18,650 bases of DNA from Thoreauomyces humboldtii (taxonomy: Eukaryota > Chytridiomycota > Chytridiomycetes > Spizellomycetales > Powellomycetaceae). A program made the translations under genes and the position numbers. The notes beneath the pieces are model-generated. The model was not told where the DNA came from. It saw only the letters and a list, made by a program, of their open reading frames with translations, and did no database searches. Numbering within the stretch: the first letter of the stretch is position 1; the number at the start of each line of letters is the position of its first letter. Shown here in pieces: positions 1 through 8,558 of the stretch. The DNA is taken from assembly GCA_027596035.1 (NCBI GenBank), contig JADGJA010000441.1, positions 1-18,650 on the forward strand. The letters are read 5' to 3'.

Positions 1-30
1 GGGAAGCAACAGAATGGGCCGAGAACCTCT

Positions 31-1867
31 CTACATGATCCAGTTCCAGACCTTGCCAGCGCGGGTCTTGGGCTGAGATAGGGGAAGGAAGAAAAGCGTC
101 ATTCGTTAGGTTCATGTCTCGCTGTGAGTCAAAAAGGTCGATGCTATGTGAGCTTACCTTCTTCTCTGGCTCGACCTCGGCCTCGAACTCGGCGACTCCG
201 GTGACAAAGTCCATCTCCGAGGCGGGGACCATGCGGGTGCGCTTGACGAGCTTGGCGCCGATGAGGAGAATGAGGAACATGGGGATGGGGAGATAACTCG
301 TGATGAAGTTGGCGGTGTTGAACGGTTTGAACGACGACCACGAGTTGGTGAGCAGGATGATGATAATCATGATGAAGGCGTACCATGCTCCGATCACTCC
401 AAAGGGGTTGTGGTACGGGAGCTTGGATCGAGGAATGTTCTGCGCCTTGACACCGGCGTGGAATCGGATGTAGGTGAAGCAGATGCCCATCCAAGTGAGG
501 AGACCGCAGACCGAGGTCATGTTGGCGAACCAATTGAAGACCTTGTCGGAACCTTCACCGAGACCCATGAAGGCGAGGAAGGAGAAGGCGAATGAGACGG
601 CGAGAGCGTAGTAAGGAAGACCGCTCTTGGTAGTGCGGGCGAAGAAACGGGGAGCCTGTCCGGAGACGGCGAGGCCGTAAAGAGCACGGGAAGAGGTGTA
701 CATGTCAGACGACGCAGCCGACCACGCGGAGGTGAGGAGACAGAAGTTGATGATCGAGGGGAGCACGTCGATGCCGGCGTCCTGGATACCGATGACGAAA
801 GGCGATCCGAGTGCGTCGTTGCCGAGCTTCAGACGAGGGTCGTTGGAACCGACAAGTAGACCAATGATGAACGTTCCACCCATGTAGAAGACCAGGATAC
901 GGAACGAGACACGCTTGATAGCCTTGGGGATGTTGCGACGGGGGTTCTCGGCCTCTCCAGCAGCGATGGCGACGATTTCAGTACCGATGTAGGAGAAGGA
1001 TGCCTGGATCAGGACAGCCCAGAAACCCAAGAACCGGCCTTTTGCTCCGGGAATTTCTGCTCCAGCGATTCCCTGCGGGTTGTACTGAACAAACGGTCCG
1101 GGGTCGGACCAAAATCCGAAGCCAGTGGCGTGGTGGGAAGGACCGCCGCCAGCAGCGATAACGATTCCGACAATGATGAGGCCTGTGAGGAAGAGACCGA
1201 AAAGATGGCATGTCAGCAAGTGATGGAAGACAGATCCGGATCGTGTGAAGCGGAAACGTTACGTACAGACGATGGTGATAACCTTGACACTGGCGAACCA
1301 GAATTCAGCTTCACCGTAGGCTCTCGCACCGAACATGTTGATGACGACGACTAGAACCAGGCACATTGCTATCCAGATGCCGTTGAGACCCTTGTCGTGG
1401 TTCCAGAAGTCGATGAGGATGGCGGCGGCGGAAAGCTCGGCGGGAAGGACGACGACCCAGTTGTACCAATAGTTCCAGCCCATGGTAAAGGCGAGTGCGG
1501 GGTCGACGAATCGGCCGGCGAGCTTGATGTGGCCACCGGGGACGGGGAGGAAGGAGACCATCTCACCGAGACAACACATGACAGCGTAGCAGATGGTGCC
1601 CATCACACCGTAACCGAGGAGGAGACCGAGGGGTCCACCGTTCCTCAGGGCGTTGGCGGTTCCGAGGAAGAGACCGGTTCCAATGACACCGCCGATGGAG
1701 ATCATGGCAACGTGACGGGGCTTGAGTGTTCGGGCGAGGCCCTGGCCAGCATGCTGGACGGGCTCCCCACCGTCGTTGTAGGCGTAGGCGGGGACACCCT
1801 CGGTGTGATCATCGAGGGTGGCTTCGGAATGCTTGCCATCCATGTGCTGGTGCTTGACGTCGTTCAT
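31..1867 (-). CDS. Amino acid permease (APC superfamily, fungal YAT type), complete, 3 exons
   Basis: Predicted plasma-membrane amino acid/proton symporter. Model: exons 1867-1267, 1182-158 and 72-31, with introns of 84 bases (donor GTACGT, acceptor CACAG) and 85 bases (GTAAGC, CTCAG). The spliced frame is open for 555 residues and ends in TAG at 33-31, a normal length for the family. Residues 59-69 read GGVIGTGLFLG, the TM1 signature. Residues 274-291 read AAGEAENPRRNIPKAIKR, the conserved loop of Gap1/Can1/Dip5-type permeases. About a dozen hydrophobic segments follow a polar N-terminus of roughly 50 residues. The tiny last exon encodes a 13-residue tail ending WNWIM. The start at 1867 was preferred to an upstream in-frame ATG at 2131, because the extension is low-complexity and would lie upstream of the TATA box. 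Substrate cannot be read from the sequence. Family is certain; fine exon ends are well supported by phase. Confidence 0.95.
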
Positions 1868-2054
1868 GGCGCGTCTCTGGGCCGACGATGTGTTGCAGGT
1901 GGGAGGCGGGACGAGGGAGGAGGTGTGAGGAGGAGGGAGAGGGGAGAGGGAGGAGGAGGGCGGAAACAGCCAAACTTTAGGAGCGCGACGTCGTGAGCAA
2001 GAAACCAGAGTCGAAGAGGGAAGGGGCACGGGAAGGGGCCGAGAGGACGAAGGC

Positions 2055-2062
2055 TTTATATA
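2055..2062 (-). promoter_or_regulatory. TATA box of the amino acid permease gene
   Basis: The minus strand reads TATATAAA, 188 bases upstream of the permease ATG at 1867. Initiation about 30 bases downstream would give a 5' leader of roughly 160 bases that is very pyrimidine-rich on the transcribed sense strand (the plus strand at 1900-1965 is GGA/GGG-rich). This placement also argues against a start codon at 2131. Confidence 0.6.
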
Positions 2063-3426
2063 CTCGAGAGGCCAAGGAGCAAGTCGTCGTGGTTGCCCTA
2101 TTAGGGGGCTGCTGGGGGGGCTCGCTGCCAAAACACAAACAAACAGACGCGCGCGCGGTTTTGGCTACCCCAGCCAGCCCTCTTCCCCGTCTCTGTCTCT
2201 TTCGCGCCCAGGCCGTTGTGGCCCAGGTCGCGAGCCGCCTCCCGAAACAAGGCTGGAAACAACTGGGGGGGGGGGAAAGGAGAGGTGGTGGGAGACACTC
2301 TCCTTTCGTTTCGAGCGGAAAGGCATCTTCCTCTGCGCATTACACTCAAATCTTTACACAAATCTTATCCTCACCGGACCCCTTCCCCACAAGTGGTGGA
2401 TTCAAGAAATTTAACACGGAGGCAGATCCTGCCTTTCGGCCCCGTGTCATGTGCCAGAGCCGCTTTCCCGCGTCGGACGCTCAAATAGAGAGGACTTGGC
2501 CCTGCTACCCACGTTTGCACTACCCCATCTGAGCCGGGGCCAGGATCAGCAGACTCTGGGTGGCGGCGATTGCTCTCTGCGATTGCTCTGTCGGGAGGCT
2601 GAGATCTAATAAGCTCCCGACATGCTGTATGATACTTTGAGGTTGGGTGTGGGCACATCGTAAGCGGGGTTCGCCAAGGCATGAAGACGTTATCCTCAGG
2701 AGCCAGCCCGATATCATGCCCAACGAGCTGCCGTGAGTCGCACACGGGTAGCGCTGCGAGTGGCAAGCCATTTGTGCACCCAACCGACGACTGCCACTGG
2801 AACGCATGGAAATAGCACCGAAGAACCCAAACAGGCAGCAATGCCGATCTTCACGTAGTACAACAGATTCTGAAGCGTGAAGACTGCTTACGATCCATGC
2901 CATTCATCGCATGTTGCCAGCAACCGTGAATACAGAGGATGCATGCCTCTGACGGCTACACGGTACCTCAAGGGTCGTTTCAGACCTTGACACCCGACGG
3001 TCGGACACAAGACTGTGATATGTAGCAGCCGAGCGCACCGACGACAGAAAACGGTCGCCAATCCTCTGCTTGCGGCTGACATGTTCTTCGAAGTTTAACC
3101 ATATGCGCTCCGCACGGCCTCCCCGAAGGAAGACTCGGAGCGAAAAACTGTGATCCTGCCATAGCTCCCGGCCGTTCTGCAGAGGTGGGAAAGCAACGGG
3201 CCAGAAAGATAGGATCGTCTTCGGTTGCTGTGACGATTGAAGTGATCTCGAGGGAAACGGTACCCAAAGCGGGAGGGGGCGACGCACCGTTCGAGCAGAC
3301 GGTAGACCACGCGGTAAGATACCGTGCGGAGCGGCCCACGAGAGGGTGCCGACTTCGCAGGGTGTGTACAGCGGATTCTACTTTGTCCTGTTCTGCCGGA
3401 AATAGGGTCGAGACGATCCCACTCCC

Positions 3427-3435
3427 CCTTTTATA
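3427..3435 (-). promoter_or_regulatory. Orphan TATA-like element on the minus strand
   Basis: The minus strand reads CTATAAAAG. It resembles the TATA elements placed sensibly upstream of the permease and zinc-finger genes in this window, but no recognisable coding sequence follows it on the minus strand within about 1 kb. It could drive a non-coding transcript or an unmodelled gene, or be chance. Confidence 0.25.
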
Positions 3436-4582
3436 GCCAGCGGGAACGGGAGGAGCGGTCTTGGAGAAGAGGGAGGCATAGGGAGAAAAAAAGGGAAGGG
3501 GTGTCCCAAGTCAACAGCCAAGCCACCCAGTGGGAACTCCAGGGACCCCTCTTTTACAGTACAGTACACATTCTCTAGCAGGGAGCCCGTTCCCGCGACG
3601 CGACGTGGTGATTCTTGCAACTTGGAATTACCGGTTGGATCATGCTTGTGAACGTTCGGAGTCCACGAACGCAGTGGCGCGTAGAATCACACTTATTGTC
3701 AGTTCGTCCAGTTATGCGCACATTCCCTCACTTTCATAAAAGGGAGGAATACCTCATCAAGCTATCAGGTTGGTTGCGTCAACCGCCGTGTCCATCGGTC
3801 CATCGGTATGCTGTACGGTATGGCCCGAAACTATTGGATGTAAGCATTGAAATAGCCAAAAAATGGTGCATCTTCTTTGCCTCAACATGAGGCCCGATGT
3901 AGAAAATGTTCGACAACTCCCACCTATCGAAAAAAAAAAAGCTCTTTTTTTTCTGCACACACACACGCAGAAGGGAGAAAGAGAGCGACGTGTCCGTCCG
4001 CACTTGCGCATCGGGCCGACGTGGCTCAGGCGAGGTCCGAGGATACATATACAAGTCGAGGAGCTGTGCTTGAATTTCCAAACTCCATCTGCCCCCTTTT
4101 CTCCGCCGGACGTTGAGCAGGGAGAATAACCGAATACCTTCATCTCTGAAAAGAGCTCGCTGGTCGGGCTCGTCTCCCCAGTCGGTCGCGTGTGCCCGCC
4201 ACATCCTGAAATAACGACATAGCGTGAATATCCCCACACCCACACGCTCGCTCTTCGGTTTCCCGGTACAGGGACTTCAGCAGTCTCTTCCAGCACTTTC
4301 AACGACGTCAAGGGAAGACTTCCAGCGCCCCCCTTTTTTTCTGGTTGGGTGTGACGCGCAGGCAGCAGCGCAACCCCTTTCGCTCCGCAGCAACAGCAGC
4401 AGCCCTTATAGATTCGCGCTTGCTCTGCCCTCGCCCTCCTACTACACACAGCAGAACGGGAGCAGCGAAGCTTACCATCCAGGACTTGCGCGGGTCAGCA
4501 GTCTTTCTTCCACTCGCATTCTCGTTGAACGATCTCCTTTCGGTTGCCATTGCGCCACCGGTCACCCTCCACACCATCGCCA

Positions 4583-5732
4583 ATGCCTGCATCTCTGGTC
4601 CAGACGTTGTCGGGTGGGCCCCTGCTGGCCCACGGTCTTCCGGATGGTGAGTTGCAACCATGTCTTGCGCAGCTGCACTCCATATCGTCCTCGCTAAATA
4701 ATTGACTCGGTTATAGAATCTGGCGAAGAAGCGCTGCGCCGACTCCGGGAATTTTTATCGGCAATCGCAACCAACGCCGCGGCCGGAGACCTGCAATCTG
4801 CATCCTTGTCCTTGTCATGTCTGGGAGAGCCGCCGGTTCCTGAGAACGATGCGTTCTCGCCGGTGGCGTCGAAGTCTTTAGCGCCGGCGCTATCTCCAAT
4901 CAACCTCATGGTGCTCAAGCTGCGGGCAGCACGTATACAGAGAGAGCAGAAGCGTGCAATACAACAACATGCAGGGCAGGTCCCATTCTCTTCTAGCTCC
5001 GAGGCGGCATCCATGGTCGAGCAGCTTATTCCCGAGGTACATCAAGTGACTCCCAAGAGGCCGCGCTCCCTTCATCAGGAAGCCGTCCTCCGCCTCTTTG
5101 ACCAATCTCGATTGAGGCGCTGGTGGGAGTGGCATGATAGGCAGATCGAGCTCCTCAAGGAGGACAAGTTGCAAAAGCAGCGACGCCGTCAATTCCTTGC
5201 CAACCTTCGCACGCACGCTTGGATCAACGCGGAGAAGGAGCCCGTTGAAGACATCAAGCGTCGCAAGCATCGCGCTCAATCTTTGAGCAAGATTCGTACC
5301 GATCTCCTTCCTTCCTCGGATTCCACCGCCGCATACCCAGTCTCGCCACCTAGCGAAGAGCAAGTCGCTCACGCGTTGACACAGCGTCGGCAGTCCATCT
5401 CGAAACTGCGTCCACGTTCTCCCGTGACACCTACCTTTGAATACCCGGTCGCCGGCGATGCTACCAAACGTGCCAGCAGGACTCTGGACGAGCATCGTCG
5501 CTTCCTCCTCGGCGAGCACACTGGAACTCTGGAAGTACAGAAGGTCGACTTCTGGGCCCAATGGTCCGCGCAGGAGCTGCTCACAGAGCAGCGCGAGACG
5601 CTCCGGGAGCATCTCGACGCGGTCCTCACCCATTCGGCCGCCAACGTTCATCCTGACCTTCCGCAACCTTGCCGAAACTTAAAGCACGTCCATGCCCAGC
5701 GATTTTTTCTTGACGAAGAACGGGCTTGGTAA
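4583..5732 (+). CDS. Unrecognised basic, coiled-coil-like protein, 2 exons
   Basis: Model: exon 4583-4646, intron 4647-4716 (70 bases, GTGAGT to TTATAG, with a TTGACTC branch-like site), exon 4717-5732, stop TAA at 5730-5732; 359 residues. I do not recognise a family. Residues 84-105 and 141-215 are predicted helical and very rich in Arg, Lys, Gln and Glu. They include a tryptophan cluster, RRWWEWHDRQ, at 155-164. A short motif occurs twice: QSLSKIR at 209-215 and QSISKLR at 247-253, each followed 13-15 residues later by YPV (228-230 and 264-266). There is no signal peptide or membrane segment. Codons favour C or G in the third position, as in the neighbouring genes, which supports real coding. 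The TAA stop overlaps a possible GTAACG donor, so the gene might continue into the next ORF (see findings). Function unknown. Confidence 0.7.
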
Positions 5733-5943
5733 CGCCACCTTGCCTTTACGAAAAACGTTTTGAGGTCGTGTGGTTGTCGCTTTCCGCTCGTATTCCCCGC
5801 TGTCTCTTTTTCCCCTTTGTCATAGAAGCTCTGGTTAGCTCTTCCCACACCTTTACCCTGCCCTATACCTCCTGCTCGCGTCGGCCGGACCCTTCGCCCA
5901 GCTTGCATCTTTATAGGCTTTTCTTTCGTCGGCTGGCTCGCAA

Positions 5944-6570
5944 ATGAAATTTATTTTGATCACTGCTTGGTTGACGGGGTGGTCGTTCGGTGACGACCAA
6001 CATTTCGACAAACCCCTCTCTTTCTCCCTTCTGTGTGTGTGTGTGTGTGTGTGTGCATTCCCACGTACAGATCGGCTTGTCTTTCCACCCGTTGAACCCG
6101 TTGCGCTTGTCGACCCTCTTGACATTCCCACGTACAGATCGTTGAAACGTAGGAGATCGGGCATTATTCAAGGAAGGACAATCAACTTCTACGTGCAAAA
6201 GGTTTCCAAAGGCCATTCAATGATTCCTTCAACCCCTCAAGGGTACAGCTACCCAGACCCACCACCTGTACCCTACTTCATCCGTCGAGCCATCGCACGT
6301 CGAACGTGCGCCGCAAGAGCAGAGGTCCATCAACCGGCGGAACGACACGATCTCGACGTCCCCGAGCAGCGGCCTTCCAGCCCTTCGAGTTTACACCAGC
6401 AGCAGCAGCCGGTCTCGGAAGAGTTTACCGAACAAGCTGATCGAACCACTGCGGAGAACGCGATACCGGTCGGTCCGTCGAGGGACGAGCTCCTAATGAA
6501 GCTCGAAGCTTTGAAGGCGGAGAAGAGAAACATCTTCAATTCTCTCAAGGAGGCAGCCAAGGCTCGGTAG
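5944..6570 (+). CDS. Unrecognised small protein, tentative 2-exon model
   Basis: The whole stretch is one open frame ending in TAG at 6568-6570, but the part encoding Cys-Val repeats is a TG microsatellite. It looks like an intron: donor GTGACG at 5990, a pyrimidine tract, (TG)12, and acceptor GTACAG ending at 6070 (81 bases, no in-frame stop). Spliced exons 5944-5989 and 6071-6570 give 181 residues. The protein is proline-rich in the middle (PDPPPVPYFIRRA), has a short Gln run, and ends in a charged amphipathic helix (about 150-181). No family is recognised. Start alternatives are ATG 6220, or fusion to the preceding gene by a long intron. A TTTATA element at 5910-5915 lies only about 30 bases before ATG 5944, which makes that start doubtful. 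Downstream of 6071 the codon use looks coding. Confidence 0.45.
   Translation: MKFILITAWLTGWSFGDDQHFDKPLSFSLLCVCVCVCAFPRTDRLVFPPVEPVALVDPLDIPTYRSLKRRRSGIIQGRTINFYVQKVSKGHSMIPSTPQGYSYPDPPPVPYFIRRAIARRTCAARAEVHQPAERHDLDVPEQRPSSPSSLHQQQQPVSEEFTEQADRTTAENAIPVGPSRDELLMKLEALKAEKRNIFNSLKEAAKAR
6032..6055. repeat. (TG)12 microsatellite
   Basis: Twelve perfect TG units inside the tentative 81-base intron of the small gene at 5944-6570, directly before its acceptor region. If retained in mRNA it would encode alternating Cys and Val. Confidence 0.9.
6056..6141. repeat. 19-bp direct repeat, two copies, each carrying a splice-acceptor sequence
   Basis: The sequence CATTCCCACGTACAGATCG occurs at 6056-6074 and again, identically, at 6123-6141, 67 bases apart. 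Each copy contains the potential acceptor GTACAG, ending at 6070 and 6137. The first copy abuts the TG repeat; the second lies in what I model as exon 2. Confidence 0.9.
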
Positions 6571-7602
6571 GATGATACTCGTCATTCTCACATTCAACCG
6601 TCGCCTCACCGACGCCTTTGATGTTGTACATAATACATACCCGCTTTTGGATCAATGAAGATGATCGAAACAAAGCTTTTGGAGAACTTATGTGGAAAAC
6701 ATAGATCACGACCTTTATAGGATCGATCCTCATCGACCGAGACATCACCAGTGGCTCCAGGTTCGTGTGATAAGCTTCCTACGTCACAGAGACAGACGGC
6801 GAAGGAAGCTTCTTGGAGTCTGCACCGAGTTTTGTGTCCTTTAGACGAACGGTGGCCTGACCGGGTCGAAGTGCCGTCTTGCAGGCACCGTACGATCCTG
6901 TGATCGGATAGTTCACCAGAATAAACCTTTGAAAGGAAGGAAGCGAGGACGAGCTTCCTTTTAGAGGTCATTTTCGTAGAGCTTCCTTTCGGGGGCAGGT
7001 CGGAGTCTGCATTGGATGGTCTGAGCAGAAGCCCTGTTGCTGGCGCTGATGAGCTCGCTGGCAACGTCGGACATCGAAGTGTACTTGTCTCATCTACTGT
7101 AAGCTGAAAACCCGGAAGGCTGAGACGAGTCAAAGCCATGATAGAAGCCAAACTCGTGTTCTGGTTGAGGGTACTTCTGTGGGTGTTGTTTCTGAACCAC
7201 CCTAAGAGGCAAGTTCCGACCTCCGATTTGCGGCAGTCGCGGACGAGACGGCGCATCAAGTTCAGACGCGCGGCGGCAAGAACCTGCTCAGCTACCGATG
7301 AACCCTCCTCGAGGGCTTGGAGGGTGGAGTGGTTCCCCTCGAGAACGACCACCGGAGCACGGTCATGTTGTCAAGATTCCTAGAGTTGAAGTTTTCAAAG
7401 GCTTGCTGAGAGCTTGATGAGTCCTTTGAAGGTCTAGAATATAGGGCCAGAAGGTAGCAGAGAACTGTTGCGCGCGAGCGCTGCGCCTGCGCGACGCGCC
7501 GTTCGACAGTCAGTCCTTATGGTCCTGGGAAAAGGCGACTAATATTACCTCTTCTCCAAGTCAAGGCTACGCTATACACACACACTACGCTATACACACA
7601 CG
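6571..7602. other. Unresolved interval with coding-like minus-strand frames
   Basis: Apart from the promoter and 5' leader of ERG28 at the right end, this kilobase has no secure gene. On the minus strand one frame is open from 7352 to 6606, and its first ~90 codons are C/G-ending and look coding. Another minus-strand frame has plausible coding stretches at 7200-7090 (preceded by a good acceptor, CTCTTAG) and 7074-6961, separated by a stop. A third has one at about 6958-6779. I could not splice these into one protein with introns of the size used elsewhere here. Options are a decayed gene, an unmodelled multi-exon gene, or chance. No start codon or family can be supported. Confidence 0.35.
7567..7602 (+). 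repeat. 18-bp tandem duplication in the ERG28 5' leader
   Basis: CTACGCTATACACACACA at 7567-7584 is repeated at 7585-7601 (17 of 18 bases), ending one base before the ERG28 ATG. It lies downstream of a GC-rich, partly palindromic block of alternating GCGC at 7470-7500. Each unit holds a CTATAC, but it is too close to the ATG to be a usual TATA box. Confidence 0.85.
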
Positions 7603-8295
7603 ATGGAAGGCTATCTTCCAGAGAGCGGACTCTCCAAGTACCTGCTGCTGGTCGGCGTGATGGCGTTGTACAACGGCGCTCAGAGCTTCATTCCCAGCAT
7701 GCGCGTCACCGGTCGCATCTACAATCTCCAGCCCAGCCAAAGTGAGTTTTGAGGCACGGGCAACGTTCGCCCCTCTCATGCAAGAGTAAGTTCTGATGAC
7801 GAGGCTCGATCTTGATCAGCGACGCCGCTCATGGCCCGGATGATGGGACTCTGGACGATCACATCTGGTATCGTTCGCATCTATACGGCTTGGAACATCA
7901 ACAACAAGGCGTATGTCGAAGGGACCTGGAAGACGGAGGACTTGGTGACCTCGCTGATTGGACGGATCACCTGTGCTTTCCCTGCAGGCTTTACACTGTT
8001 GCCATGTGGACCTTCGTCCTTGCTCTGTTCTCCTTCACCACCGAGGTGTTCATTCACAGGACTGCGAAATGGAGCAGCCCAGGGTGAGAAACGGCAGCGT
8101 GATCACTCGGTCTTTCGTGTGAGAATAACATATGTCACGTTCGTAGTGTATGGCCGGCGCTTCTGATCTCTCGTAAGTGCGAGTCGTGTTTCTTGCGCGG
8201 GTTGATGTACAGTCTTACTAAACCCCACGTATTTCCCAGCCATCTCCCTTGCCTGGATGTGGAGTTCGTATGACCACTTCATTACGGCAATTTAA
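7603..8295 (+). CDS. ERG28: Erg28, ergosterol biosynthesis scaffold protein, 5 exons
   Basis: Erg28 is a small ER-membrane protein that tethers the sterol C-4 demethylation enzymes (Erg25, Erg26, Erg27). Exons: 7603-7741, 7820-7910, 7988-8083, 8147-8172 and 8240-8295; introns of 78, 77, 63 and 67 bases with donors GTGAGT, GTATGT, GTGAGA and GTAAGT. All phases agree and the product is 135 residues, close to the family's usual ~140. Diagnostic stretches are RMMGLWTITSGIVRIYTAWN (53-72), joined across intron 2 to NNKALYTVAMWTF, and EVFIHRTAKW (96-105). Four hydrophobic segments are visible, near 13-30, 54-71, 78-95 and 110-128. The fourth exon is only 26 bases. The gene is convergent with the deacetylase gene. 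Identification is confident from several conserved blocks. Confidence 0.95.
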
Positions 8296-8558
8296 CGTTC
8301 ACCCGCGTACGCCTGCTGTAGAACTGTGTGTCCAGGAGGGAGCTGAAATCCCATAAACGGTATCGCTTGGATAAGAATCGGAAGCTGGTGTAACTGGATT
8401 AGCGACTTCCGACCAGTACGCTCTGTTTGTATATGTTTCGAATCGAAACAGGCTAGAGTTTGCAACGCGCAAAGAACCACACCTCTATGCTGCTATCGTG
8501 AACCTCATGCCTCGCGCGGCAGTACCAATCGCCCATTCCTTGGCACGCAAATTGCGGC

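Larger units (their letters stand above)
1868..4582. other. 2.7 kb intergenic region with no convincing gene
   Basis: This stretch separates the permease start from the next plus-strand gene, so it should contain both promoters. It holds GGA-rich sequence (1900-1965), two G runs near 2104-2120, an 11-base G run (2265-2275), a purine-rich stretch near 3440-3500, an A-run and T-run pair (about 3930-3952) and a short CA repeat (about 3956-3966). Many ORFs are open by chance on both strands, but none shows a recognisable domain or a consistent coding character. A spliced gene or non-coding transcript cannot be excluded; see the TATA-like site at 3427. Confidence 0.5.

Noticed and set aside
1397..1996. 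199-residue plus-strand ORF
   Set aside because: Antisense shadow of permease exon 1 and its G-rich leader.
3929..3953. A-run and T-run pair that could form a hairpin or terminator
   Set aside because: The centre is not symmetrical and there is no adjoining small-RNA gene; simple sequence.
3757..4449. 230-residue open frame on the minus strand
   Set aside because: It translates poly-A/T and CA repeats (Cys-Val and Phe runs), has no domain, and overlaps the promoter of the next gene; judged chance.
4890..5666. 258-residue minus-strand ORF
   Set aside because: Antisense shadow of the plus-strand coiled-coil-like gene, whose codon use and splice site are better.
7330..7400. DNMTV followed in another frame by VVVLEG, resembling the last motif of PP2C phosphatases
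   Set aside because: The match is only a few residues, needs a frameshift, and nothing PP2C-like lies upstream.
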